Part shown: in pieces, positions 8,550 through 15,904 of the stretch
Numbering within the stretch: the first letter of the stretch is position 1
Layout of the letters: the number at the start of each line of letters is the position of its first letter
From: Idiomarina seosinensis_A
GTDB lineage: Bacteria; Pseudomonadota; Gammaproteobacteria; Enterobacterales; Alteromonadaceae
Length of the DNA: 64,000 bases
Assembly (NCBI RefSeq): GCF_044797955.1
Contig: NZ_CP085211.1
Span: 2,418,001 to 2,482,000, forward strand
Reading direction: 5' to 3'
Position numbers and translations under genes: made by a program
Notes under the pieces: generated by a model
The model's database searches: none
What the model saw: the letters and a program-made list of their open reading frames with translations, nothing else
What the model was told of the DNA's origin: nothing

Positions 8550-9014
8550 ATGCTGCACTTAGTTTTGTTCGAGCCTGAAATACCGCCAAATACGGGTAAT
8601 GCAATCCGGCTGGCGGCTAATACCCATATGAAGCTGCACCTTATTCAGCCGCTTGGCTTTGATTTAGACGAAAAAAAGGTACGCCGGGCCGGACTGGATT
8701 ACCATGACCTGGCTGCGGTGAGCCTTCACGAAAGTTGGTCTGCTTTTTTAGAAACGGTTGATTATAATCGCATTTTTGCCTGTACAACTCGCGGCAAAAC
8801 GCGTTATACCGATGTCGACTACCAGGCCGGGGACGTACTGCTGTTTGGCCCTGAAACCCGGGGGTTGCCACTCGAAGTATTAAACACCTTTGCTGAGCAA
8901 AACTGGCTGCGACTGCCAATGGCAAGTAATAACCGTAGCCTTAATTTATCTAACTGCGTTGCCATATTTGCTTATGAAGCCTGGCGCCAGCTGGATTTTA
9001 GCGGAGCGGTTTAA
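8550..9014 (+). CDS. trmL: tRNA (cytidine/uridine-34-2'-O)-methyltransferase TrmL
   Basis: SPOUT-class methyltransferase of 154 aa that methylates the 2'-OH of the wobble base in tRNA-Leu isoacceptors. The sequence reads as YibK/TrmL throughout: MLHLVLFEPEIPPNTGNAIR at the N-terminus, then the knot-forming blocks LLFGPETRGLP and LPMASNNRSLNLSNCVAIFAYE. Length matches the family (about 157 aa). It is divergent from fieF and its 3' end overlaps the next, convergent gene by 17 nt. Confidence 0.96.
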   Translation: MLHLVLFEPEIPPNTGNAIRLAANTHMKLHLIQPLGFDLDEKKVRRAGLDYHDLAAVSLHESWSAFLETVDYNRIFACTTRGKTRYTDVDYQAGDVLLFGPETRGLPLEVLNTFAEQNWLRLPMASNNRSLNLSNCVAIFAYEAWRQLDFSGAV

Positions 9015-10335
9015 TGTCTCGTAAAGGCTTAGCAGCTAAATCAAAGTGGCGCTTTAACAGCCGCCCCAGCTGCGAGTCAGGAAAACCGATAAACAAAGGC
9101 GCCGGGTCGGTCAGCCGGGCCTGTGCATAAGGGCTTTCAATCCAGTCAGGTAAGTTATGCTGATAATCAATGACACCATGAACGCGACCCAGATCCAGCA
9201 TCGCAAAGCAGTCTAGTGGGGTGTTCGCCCGATAGTAAGTTCTGCGCCCGGGCAGCAGCTTTTTCTGATAGTCATCGCCGGAAAGACACACGGTGAAGTC
9301 GTCAGAGCCTGACAGCAACTGATCGCGGAGGCGGGCATCAGTGGCAAAAAGGTATAACGGGTCGTCTGTTCCCACAGGTGTTTCTGAGTAAATCATGTCC
9401 TGGTTAAACTGTTCTTTCCGCACACCAACCAACATATGCGCGCGTTTTTCGTCCATTAAATTATGTGCCCGCGGCCAGTTACTGGCGGATAAATTCAGGT
9501 TGTTACTGACGCCCTGAAAGACGCTGCGCACAACCTGCCATAATCGGCCGCTGCCATCGGTATTGGTCAGTCCGGGCTGGATGGCACTGGCAGCCATTAA
9601 GGTTTCGGGTAGTTCCACTGGCTGCAATTTATCGGGCAGGGTCAAATTATGCCGGCGACGCAACTCGGCAATCCGGCCAGAGTTTTCCATTGCCTGCAAT
9701 TTATTGTAAAGCGGCTCAACTAAATGCTTATAATCATCATGTAAAAAATGGTAGCCAGATTCATTGCGCATTCGGTAAACCACGAACTCATCAGCGGCTT
9801 TAAGGTTTAAGCCTCTGAGTTGAAAATCCCCCAGTAAGGCGGCGTCAATGCGACCGGAGGCGAGCAGTTTTGCGATCTGCTGAACTTCTGTTTGCTGAAA
9901 TAGCGTTTTCTCAAAATTGTTGGCGCTAATTACTTTTTCGGCCGCCCGCATTCCACTGACATAAGCCAGGTTGTTGACCTTATCAAGTGTGCATACCCCG
10001 CACTTGCGCTGATCAGCAATTAAAACGATCGAAAACTCATACAGCTTAAAGGGCACACGGTTTAAGTTGGGGATATGCTGGTCGAGTCCTTCCAGGCGTC
10101 CCATTTCACCGGCAATCTCGCCCTCGCTGGCAAGTCGCTCGGCACGTAAGCGGGGTAACTCCTGAAACTCCAACTCAATGCCTAAGTCGGCGTAGGCTTC
10201 GCGCAACACCTCGGTCACAAATTCAGCAGTAGGACCGGCCATAGGCTCGCGAAAGGTTAACTTTTGCTGAGCAAGGGCACTAGCTGTTAAGCTACAGAGC
10301 AACATAATGCCCGAGCATATCATTCGAAGTCGCAT
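8998..10335 (-). CDS. Exported tandem solute-binding-domain protein
   Basis: A 445 aa protein with a signal peptide (MRLRMICSGIMLLCSLTASALA). Residues about 25-240 resemble an amino-acid-type periplasmic binding domain (SBP_bac_3-like; TFREPMAGPTAEFVTEVLRE, then ASGRIDAALLGDF). Residues about 250-445 look like a second, more divergent copy (ARLRDQLLSGSDDFTVCLS, LGRVHGVIDY). No transporter subunits lie nearby, so it may be a stand-alone sensor or binding protein. The ligand is unknown. Its 3' end overlaps trmL. Confidence 0.65.
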   Translation of the reverse strand: MRLRMICSGIMLLCSLTASALAQQKLTFREPMAGPTAEFVTEVLREAYADLGIELEFQELPRLRAERLASEGEIAGEMGRLEGLDQHIPNLNRVPFKLYEFSIVLIADQRKCGVCTLDKVNNLAYVSGMRAAEKVISANNFEKTLFQQTEVQQIAKLLASGRIDAALLGDFQLRGLNLKAADEFVVYRMRNESGYHFLHDDYKHLVEPLYNKLQAMENSGRIAELRRRHNLTLPDKLQPVELPETLMAASAIQPGLTNTDGSGRLWQVVRSVFQGVSNNLNLSASNWPRAHNLMDEKRAHMLVGVRKEQFNQDMIYSETPVGTDDPLYLFATDARLRDQLLSGSDDFTVCLSGDDYQKKLLPGRRTYYRANTPLDCFAMLDLGRVHGVIDYQHNLPDWIESPYAQARLTDPAPLFIGFPDSQLGRLLKRHFDLAAKPLRDIKPLR

Positions 10336-10468
10336 AAGCGGTTTAGCTGAAATTAGTGAAAGTGGTTTGTAGTATATCAGGCTGACTGGCTAAAATTCTA
10401 TCAGTAGCGTCGCTGACCGACTATAATCATCAGTTAAACGTTTTGCAAAAGAAGTAGAGGTTACGCAC

Positions 10469-12154
10469 ATGATCAACAAGATTGCTAAATCGATAGCTGT
10501 GTCGATGTTCGCCGCAGGTCTGTCAGGCGTCTCGAGTGCGTCGGCACAACAACAAGACGACAGCTATCGGCATTTATTTATGATTGGTGGCGGGCTGCAA
10601 GTTTGCTCCAGCTTCAAATCCGATCAGTGCGATGACACCGACTGGATTAATAGCGATACAATGCGGACCGATCGCTACATAAATTTATCCGAGAAGTTTC
10701 GTATAGAGGCAACAGCGGATCGCTTTTGGTCTGCCTTTCGTGAAGAAACCCGCAAAAAAGTAGCAGAAGTGCTGGAGCTAATCCACGAGCGGGTAAATGA
10801 AGACATTGTGTCAGAAAGGGTTTTTGAGCGAGAGTTTACCCGCCGTGCCACCGTACAGACCTACAACGCTTTGTCCGACGCTGAATATGCGAAAATCATC
10901 GACTTACTGGAAGTGCCCATGTCGAGCGAATTTCCTGAGGTTGTTAACCTTGATGAATCGCTCAGCAAGTCATCGACTGATATCTATCGCGCCTGGTTTG
11001 AATCGGCTCAGCAGAACCTGGATGACGGTGAGAAGCCGGTCATCTACTTTTCGACAGCCGGGCACCGTGACCCCTATGAGCCGATAGACTTTTACCGAAG
11101 CTTATTCTCTCAACTGGGTGCCGAAGCCAAATGGTTGCCGCTGGATAAAGCAGTAGTAACAGCCCGCAATGAAGGCCGCTGTGAGGAGCTAAGTGACGTG
11201 CAGCAGGATGTTCTTGGCGTATATCAACGCGATCGCGTTTATCGTGCTTATTATCAAAATCAGGTCGCTTTTTGTCAGGCAGGTGAACAGGACTTTGACC
11301 AGTTGGCTGAAGCCGATGCGATATTTTTTAGCGGTCCTCATGCCGATCAAATTCGCGATACGTTAATCGCAGACGATAATAGCCCGTCAGAATTGTTACG
11401 AATGACGATTGCTCAGGTACAGCAAAAGAAATTAGTTGTTGGTGCTACTGGCGCTGCAACGGCAGCACTTACCGCCCGGCCAATGATTTCTAACGGCACC
11501 AGCGCCGCGGCAATTAAAGAGGGCAGCGTAGCCGCTAACCCGCCGGCATATGGTTGCGATCTGGATAATACCTGCCCGGTGAATACCGACCCGGATACTT
11601 TGACTTATCATCCTTTCGGCGGTATTTCGTTGTTTCACTTTGCCAGCCTGGATGCACACTTTTCTGAGCGTGGCCGCCATGGCCGCTTAATCCGTCTCGC
11701 GGCGGATACATCGACACCCCTGTCGATTGGAATTGATGAAATGACGGCAATGACGATCAACCTTGAAAAAGGCGACTTTGATTTGCTGGGTGAACGTGGC
11801 GCCTTTTTTGTTGAAAACGCCCAGGGGGCAGAGAGTGCCGTTGCTGCAACTTTTCATTACCTGGTTGCCGGTGCTTCCGGCATGATTAAGCCCTTTGGTC
11901 TGCAGACCGCAGAATTTGCCGAGGGCAGCAACATCGTGCAGTCGGAGCCAACCACTAACTTTTTAAGTGACCGTGGCTTAATCGACTCAATGCGGGTGCT
12001 CTGTGGTGAGCGTGAGCAAATGACCTTGCTGAATAAGCAATACCGCTTAATTGCGCAAATTGATGACAGCAGCCGAACGGCTTCTGCCGGCGGCGAGTGT
12101 CAAATCGTTAACGGCAAAATTGGTATGGCTTACCAACCTGAAGAAGAGCTGTAA
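10469..12154 (+). CDS. Exported cyanophycinase-like protein with altered nucleophile motif
   Basis: A 561 aa protein with a signal peptide (cleavage after about residue 26, SSASA-QQ). The fold signature is that of cyanophycinase/peptidase S51: FFSGPHADQI where the family has a Gly-Gly-Asp/Asn block, then VVGATGAATAAL where the family has G-T-S-A-G-A, then LSIGIDEMTAMTI matching the family's GIDE-x-TA block. The position of the catalytic Ser appears to be Thr327. The N-terminal 200 residues are mostly helical and not recognised. It is divergent from the binding protein at 8998-10335. Exported cyanophycinases release beta-Asp-Arg from cyanophycin; whether this one is active is open. Confidence 0.6.
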   Translation: MINKIAKSIAVSMFAAGLSGVSSASAQQQDDSYRHLFMIGGGLQVCSSFKSDQCDDTDWINSDTMRTDRYINLSEKFRIEATADRFWSAFREETRKKVAEVLELIHERVNEDIVSERVFEREFTRRATVQTYNALSDAEYAKIIDLLEVPMSSEFPEVVNLDESLSKSSTDIYRAWFESAQQNLDDGEKPVIYFSTAGHRDPYEPIDFYRSLFSQLGAEAKWLPLDKAVVTARNEGRCEELSDVQQDVLGVYQRDRVYRAYYQNQVAFCQAGEQDFDQLAEADAIFFSGPHADQIRDTLIADDNSPSELLRMTIAQVQQKKLVVGATGAATAALTARPMISNGTSAAAIKEGSVAANPPAYGCDLDNTCPVNTDPDTLTYHPFGGISLFHFASLDAHFSERGRHGRLIRLAADTSTPLSIGIDEMTAMTINLEKGDFDLLGERGAFFVENAQGAESAVAATFHYLVAGASGMIKPFGLQTAEFAEGSNIVQSEPTTNFLSDRGLIDSMRVLCGEREQMTLLNKQYRLIAQIDDSSRTASAGGECQIVNGKIGMAYQPEEEL

Positions 12155-12200
12155 GGCGCGCCGCTGGCGCCCCTTACAGTATCAAGCCAGCAGTAACAAG

Positions 12201-12845
12201 CTAGGCGACGCCGTAAGCTTGCTGATAGGCCTGAACTTTAGGTAGATGTTGCTTAAAGTTCGGGTCGTCTTTTAAGAACTCTATAATGTCACTCAGACTG
12301 ACAATGGCAATTACGCTGGCATCAAAGTCCCGTTCAACTTCCTGAATAGCCGATAGTTCACCCTGCCCTTTCTCCTGCCGGTCGAGAGCAATCAGAACAC
12401 CCGCCAGGCTGGCGCCACTGGCGTTTACAATTTCCATTGACTCACGAATAGCAGTGCCGGCTGTAATGACATCGTCGACTAACATAACCTGGCCGGTTAG
12501 TTCAGCCCCTACCAGATTGCCGCCTTCGCCATGTTGCTTTTGTTCCTTGCGGTTAAAACAATAAGGCGTATCTTTTTGGTGGTTATCATAAAGAGCGATT
12601 GCTGTTGCGGCAGCGATTGGAATGCCCTTGTACGCCGGACCAAACAGAACATCGAAATGAGCACCGGAATCCACTAATGCAGAGGCATAAAAACGACCTA
12701 ACTTTGCCAGGTCGGAGCCTTGGTTAAATAAACCGGCATTAAAAAAATACGGACTGATGCGACCTGATTTTAATGTGAACTCACCAAATTTCAGCACACC
12801 CCGGGCGATCGCAAACTGGATAAACTGTTTTTGATAATCTTTCAT
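12201..12845 (-). CDS. pyrE: Orotate phosphoribosyltransferase
   Basis: PyrE converts orotate and PRPP to OMP in pyrimidine synthesis; it is a cytoplasmic dimer. The 214 aa length is typical. It starts MKDYQKQFIQFAIARGVLKFGEFTLKSGR and carries the PRPP-binding motif MLVDDVITAGTAI and the flexible loop YCFNRKEQKQHGEGG. It lies 12 nt downstream of rph on the same strand, the same order as the rph-pyrE operon of enterobacteria. Confidence 0.97.
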   Translation of the reverse strand: MKDYQKQFIQFAIARGVLKFGEFTLKSGRISPYFFNAGLFNQGSDLAKLGRFYASALVDSGAHFDVLFGPAYKGIPIAAATAIALYDNHQKDTPYCFNRKEQKQHGEGGNLVGAELTGQVMLVDDVITAGTAIRESMEIVNASGASLAGVLIALDRQEKGQGELSAIQEVERDFDASVIAIVSLSDIIEFLKDDPNFKQHLPKVQAYQQAYGVA

Positions 12846-12857
12846 TACTATTAACCC

Positions 12858-13571
12858 TTAAGCCAAAGCGGACTTCTGGATGTCAATCAACTCTTTGATA
12901 CTGTGACGGGCAATGTCGACCAGGCTTTGCATTTCTTCGTAACTAAAGGCTTCACCCTCGGCAGTACCCTGAATTTCGATAAACTTACCGGCCTCGGTCA
13001 TAACCACGTTCATATCAGTTTCGGCGCCCGAATCCTCCAGATAATCTAAATCACTGACAGCCTGACCATCAACAATGCCGACTGAGATAGCAGCAACCAT
13101 TTCTTTCAGCGGATTAACTTTTACCAGGCCTTTGCTGCGCATATAATTCAACGCATCAACTAAAGCGACACAAGCTCCTGTAATGGAAGCCGTGCGCGTG
13201 CCGCCATCGGCTTGCAACACATCGCAGTCAAGTGTAATTGTATTTTCACCCAGAGCCTTAAGGTCGATACAAGCGCGCAGAGAGCGGGCAATCAGTCGCT
13301 GGATCTCCATGGTGCGTCCGCCTTGTTTGCCGCGAGCCGCTTCACGTTGAGAACGGGTATGGGTAGAGCGTGGCAACATACTGTATTCAGCAGTCACCCA
13401 GCCCTGGCCTTTACCCTTTAAGAAACGCGGAACCCCCGTTTCGACACTGGCATTGCAGAGCACCTTGGTGTCGCCAAATTCGATCAGAATTGAACCCTCG
13501 GCGTGGCGGGTAAAATTGCGGGTAATGGTTATCGGACGAATTTGTTGCGCAGTACGGCCACTTGGACGCAT
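12858..13571 (-). CDS. rph: Ribonuclease PH
   Basis: Phosphorolytic 3' exonuclease that trims tRNA precursors; forms a hexameric ring. Length 237 aa matches the family. Characteristic blocks are MRPSGRTAQQIRPITITRNF, SMLPRSTHTRSQREAARGKQ (phosphate-binding arginines) and DVLQADGGTRTASITGACVA. First gene of the rph-pyrE pair and divergent from smrA. The reading frame is intact, unlike the frameshifted rph of E. coli K-12. Confidence 0.97.
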   Translation of the reverse strand: MRPSGRTAQQIRPITITRNFTRHAEGSILIEFGDTKVLCNASVETGVPRFLKGKGQGWVTAEYSMLPRSTHTRSQREAARGKQGGRTMEIQRLIARSLRACIDLKALGENTITLDCDVLQADGGTRTASITGACVALVDALNYMRSKGLVKVNPLKEMVAAISVGIVDGQAVSDLDYLEDSGAETDMNVVMTEAGKFIEIQGTAEGEAFSYEEMQSLVDIARHSIKELIDIQKSALA

Positions 13572-13701
13572 AGCATCTCCTGTTTTGGCATAGGGTAAAG
13601 GGTGTTAGCGGGCTATTGTAACAAATTCGATCTGCTTATGGATCGCTTAAGCGAGGTTATCGTATTACACTGTATACGATCCATTGTGAACGGGAGGCAG
13701 T

Positions 13702-14289
13702 ATGTCGCGTTCAGACGACCAGGAATTTGAATTATTTCGTCAGGAAATGAACGACGTCACACCCTTGGTGGGTGAAGAAGTCGCTGACATTCGCACCGCT
13801 TTTGAGCCCACTTTGGCACAAAAAGAGCGGCGTCGCGCTGCTGAGGCCGAAGAGCAGGAAAATGTGAACTTCCTCTCAACCGAATATGTTGATTTGGTTG
13901 AACCCGATGAAGTGATTGAATTTCATCGGGACGGCGTTCAGACCGGTGTGTTTAAGCGCCTGAAACAAGGCCGCTATACCATGGAAGCCAGCTTAAACTT
14001 GCACCACCATACCTTGCGTGAAGCGCGGACAGCCGTGTTTAACTTTGTTCAGGACTGCTATAAAGCAGGTATCCGGACAGCCTTAGTGATTCATGGTCAG
14101 GGTAAACATTCAAAGCCACACCCCGCGCTTATTAAAAGCTATGTAAATAAGTGGTTGCGGGAGATGCCGCCAGTTTTAGCCTTTCATAGCGCACAACGAC
14201 CTCACGGCGGGCGTGGTGCCGTTTATTTAATGCTAAAGAAAAACGCAGAGCAGAAACAAAAGAACCGTGAGCAACACGCAAAGCGCTAA
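13702..14289 (+). CDS. smrA: Smr-domain nuclease-like protein SmrA
   Basis: A 195 aa protein of the SmrA/YdaL group. A charged N-terminal region is followed by a C-terminal Smr domain (about residues 90-180) with LNLHHHTLREARTAV, the active-site-like VIHGQGKHS and the end PHGGRGAVYLMLKK. Smr domains are linked to DNA nicking or RNA cleavage on collided ribosomes; the SmrA paralogue has no settled role. A strong ribosome site (GGGAGG) precedes ATG 13702. It is 22 nt upstream of yicC, so the two are probably co-transcribed. Confidence 0.88.
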   Translation: MSRSDDQEFELFRQEMNDVTPLVGEEVADIRTAFEPTLAQKERRRAAEAEEQENVNFLSTEYVDLVEPDEVIEFHRDGVQTGVFKRLKQGRYTMEASLNLHHHTLREARTAVFNFVQDCYKAGIRTALVIHGQGKHSKPHPALIKSYVNKWLREMPPVLAFHSAQRPHGGRGAVYLMLKKNAEQKQKNREQHAKR

Positions 14290-14311
14290 GCCGATTGATA
14301 AGGAAAGTGAA

Positions 14312-15175
14312 ATGATCCAAAGCATGACGGGCTACGCCCGCTTCGAACATAAAGCCGACTGGGGTACTGCCGTATGGGAAATCCGTTCGGTAAACCAACG
14401 CTTTTTAGAAACTTATTTTCGGTTACCGGAGAGCTTCCGATCGTTAGAAAACTCGTTGCGTGAACAGTTCCGGAAAAAACTACAGCGCGGCAAAGTTGAG
14501 TGCAAATTGCACTTACAGATAGAGGATGGCGAGCAGTCAGAGTTATCAATTAATGAAGAGCTTGCCAAAAGCGTTATTGCCAGCGCTAAGTGGGTGAGTC
14601 AGCACGCTGCAGCCGGTCAGATAAACCCGATTGATGTGCTTAAGTGGCCAGGTGTGGTCGCAGCCCGGGAGCAGGATATGGACAGCCTGCAAAAAGAAGT
14701 TCTGGCAGCGTTAGATAAAGCGACAGCCGATTTCATTGATAACCGCAAGAGCGAAGGCGCCGCTATAGAGCGCATGCTGCAAGAGCGTCTGGATGGTGTC
14801 GCTGAGCAGGTGGCATTTGTCCGCAAGCGTATGCCCGACGTCATGGCCTGGCAACGTGAGCGCTTACTGGCCCGTTTTGACGAAGTAAAAATCGAACTGG
14901 ACTCACAACGTGTTGAGCAAGAGATGATCATGCTGGCGCAAAAAGTCGACGTTGCTGAAGAACTTGACCGCTTGGATGCCCACGTTGAAGAAGGCCGCAA
15001 AATTCTCAAAAAAGGCGGCCCCTGCGGTCGCCGACTCGACTTTATGATGCAAGAGTTCAACCGCGAGGCCAATACCCTGTCATCAAAATCGATCAGTTCA
15101 GAAATCACTGCCGCCGCGGTAGATCTCAAGGTTTTAATTGAGCAAATGCGTGAGCAGATCCAGAATATCGAGTAA
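14312..15175 (+). CDS. yicC: YicC family endoribonuclease
   Basis: YicC proteins are oligomeric endoribonucleases implicated in sRNA turnover. The start is ATG 14312 (AAGGA at 14300-14304), giving MIQSMTGYARFE and 287 aa, the exact length of E. coli YicC; an upstream in-frame extension overlaps smrA and is rejected. The conserved C-terminus GGPCGRRLDFMMQEFNREAN with TLSSKS is present. It is the last core gene before the accessory island. Confidence 0.95.
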   Translation: MIQSMTGYARFEHKADWGTAVWEIRSVNQRFLETYFRLPESFRSLENSLREQFRKKLQRGKVECKLHLQIEDGEQSELSINEELAKSVIASAKWVSQHAAAGQINPIDVLKWPGVVAAREQDMDSLQKEVLAALDKATADFIDNRKSEGAAIERMLQERLDGVAEQVAFVRKRMPDVMAWQRERLLARFDEVKIELDSQRVEQEMIMLAQKVDVAEELDRLDAHVEEGRKILKKGGPCGRRLDFMMQEFNREANTLSSKSISSEITAAAVDLKVLIEQMREQIQNIE

Positions 15176-15212
15176 TTTTCCGCTGATTGTTTTTTATTTT
15201 CCTGATGCTTCC

Positions 15213-15240
15213 AAAGCCCTTTTAAATAAAGGGCTTTTTT
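15213..15240 (+). terminator. Rho-independent terminator after yicC
   Basis: A perfect 10-bp stem AAAGCCCTTT / AAAGGGCTTT (15213-15222 and 15228-15237) with a 5-nt loop and a T run. It marks the end of the smrA-yicC unit; integrase remnants begin immediately after it. Confidence 0.92.
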
Positions 15241-15698
15241 GTAGTGCCTAAAAGCGGTCATTCTTGCTGGTCGTATCGTTACACTGTCCATGGCAAGCGT
15301 CGTGAAATGACCTTGGGTAAGTACCCATTTATGGGATTGGCCGATGCTCGCGAATGATGTCGGTGGTGTGGAGAAATCACGGGACCGGGGACTATCGCTT
15401 GATGAAGTTAAAAGTGCGACTGCAATTTTCCGAAAGCATATGGACCGCTTCGGTATGGATAATTACCTTTCTGTTTGCTTATTCCTGGTTCTTTAATGTG
15501 CACGATCTGCGGCGAACGTTCCGAAGCCAGGTATCTGCTTTAGGTTTCAGTGGCGCAGTTGGCGAACGTGCGATAAACCACAGCCTAAAGGGCGTAGAAG
15601 GTATTTACGACCGGTATGATTACTACGAGGAGCGGCGGCAGGCGCACCAGAAGGTTGCGGATGTGATTGAGCCACTGGTTTGGCGCGACTTAAAGTAA
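15241..15698 (+). pseudogene. Remnant of a tyrosine integrase (island/phage type)
   Basis: Three pieces of one integrase are found in order in different frames. 15241-15357 encodes the end of an N-terminal DUF4102-like arm domain (HGKRREMTLGKYPFMGLADA, then stop). 15356-15495 encodes the start of the core domain (SRDRGLSLDEVKSATAIFRK). About 15495-15698 encodes the catalytic C-terminus HDLRRTFRSQVSALG...AINHSLKG...YDRYDYYEERRQA, including the H-x-L-R-R box and a likely nucleophile Tyr. The N-terminus and the segment with the first catalytic Arg are missing. It is a dead integrase and a likely boundary mark of the island; no tRNA target is seen next to it. Confidence 0.85.
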
Positions 15699-15751
15699 CT
15701 AAAATTCCAAAATTCAACAAGAAAGATTGATTTGTATGTGTAAAACCAATT

Positions 15752-15763
15752 TTGTAATTACAA
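15752..15763. repeat. 12-bp palindrome TTGTAATTACAA in the AT-rich region before the Fic gene
   Basis: A perfect palindrome in the gene-free stretch 15699-15904. Similar words (TTTGTA, TGTAA) recur nearby at about 15730, 15791 and 15813, suggesting a family of operator half-sites. Function is inferred only. Confidence 0.45.
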
Positions 15764-15794
15764 TACCTTGTTTTCAAGTCTAATTCTTTTTTTG

Positions 15795-15831
15795 TAACGG
15801 AAAAATCTAAAATGTAATGATTTTTCCGTTA
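15795..15831. repeat. Perfect 13-bp inverted repeat upstream of the Fic gene
   Basis: TAACGGAAAAATC (15795-15807) and GATTTTTCCGTTA (15819-15831) with an 11-nt spacer. No T run follows on either strand, so it does not look like a terminator. It lies 74 nt before the Fic start and could be an operator or an RNA hairpin. The rest of 15699-15904 is AT-rich and holds no gene I can support. Confidence 0.6.
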
Positions 15832-15904
15832 AATCAGTTATCATATCGTATACATAAACGTTGACTAAAGATAAGACCTTTTTGGCGAGAAGTAAAGGAC
15901 TGCT

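Noticed and set aside
12152..12175. GC-rich inverted repeat after the cyanophycinase-like gene as a terminator
   Set aside because: The stem needs a bulge and no T run follows on either strand.
15176..15700. A tRNA or tmRNA attachment site for the integrase
   Set aside because: No cloverleaf-like sequence was found next to the integrase remnant or at the recD side.
15699..15904. CRISPR-like repeats in the AT-rich region
   Set aside because: The repeats are short, unequal and without regular spacers; an operator region is a better reading.
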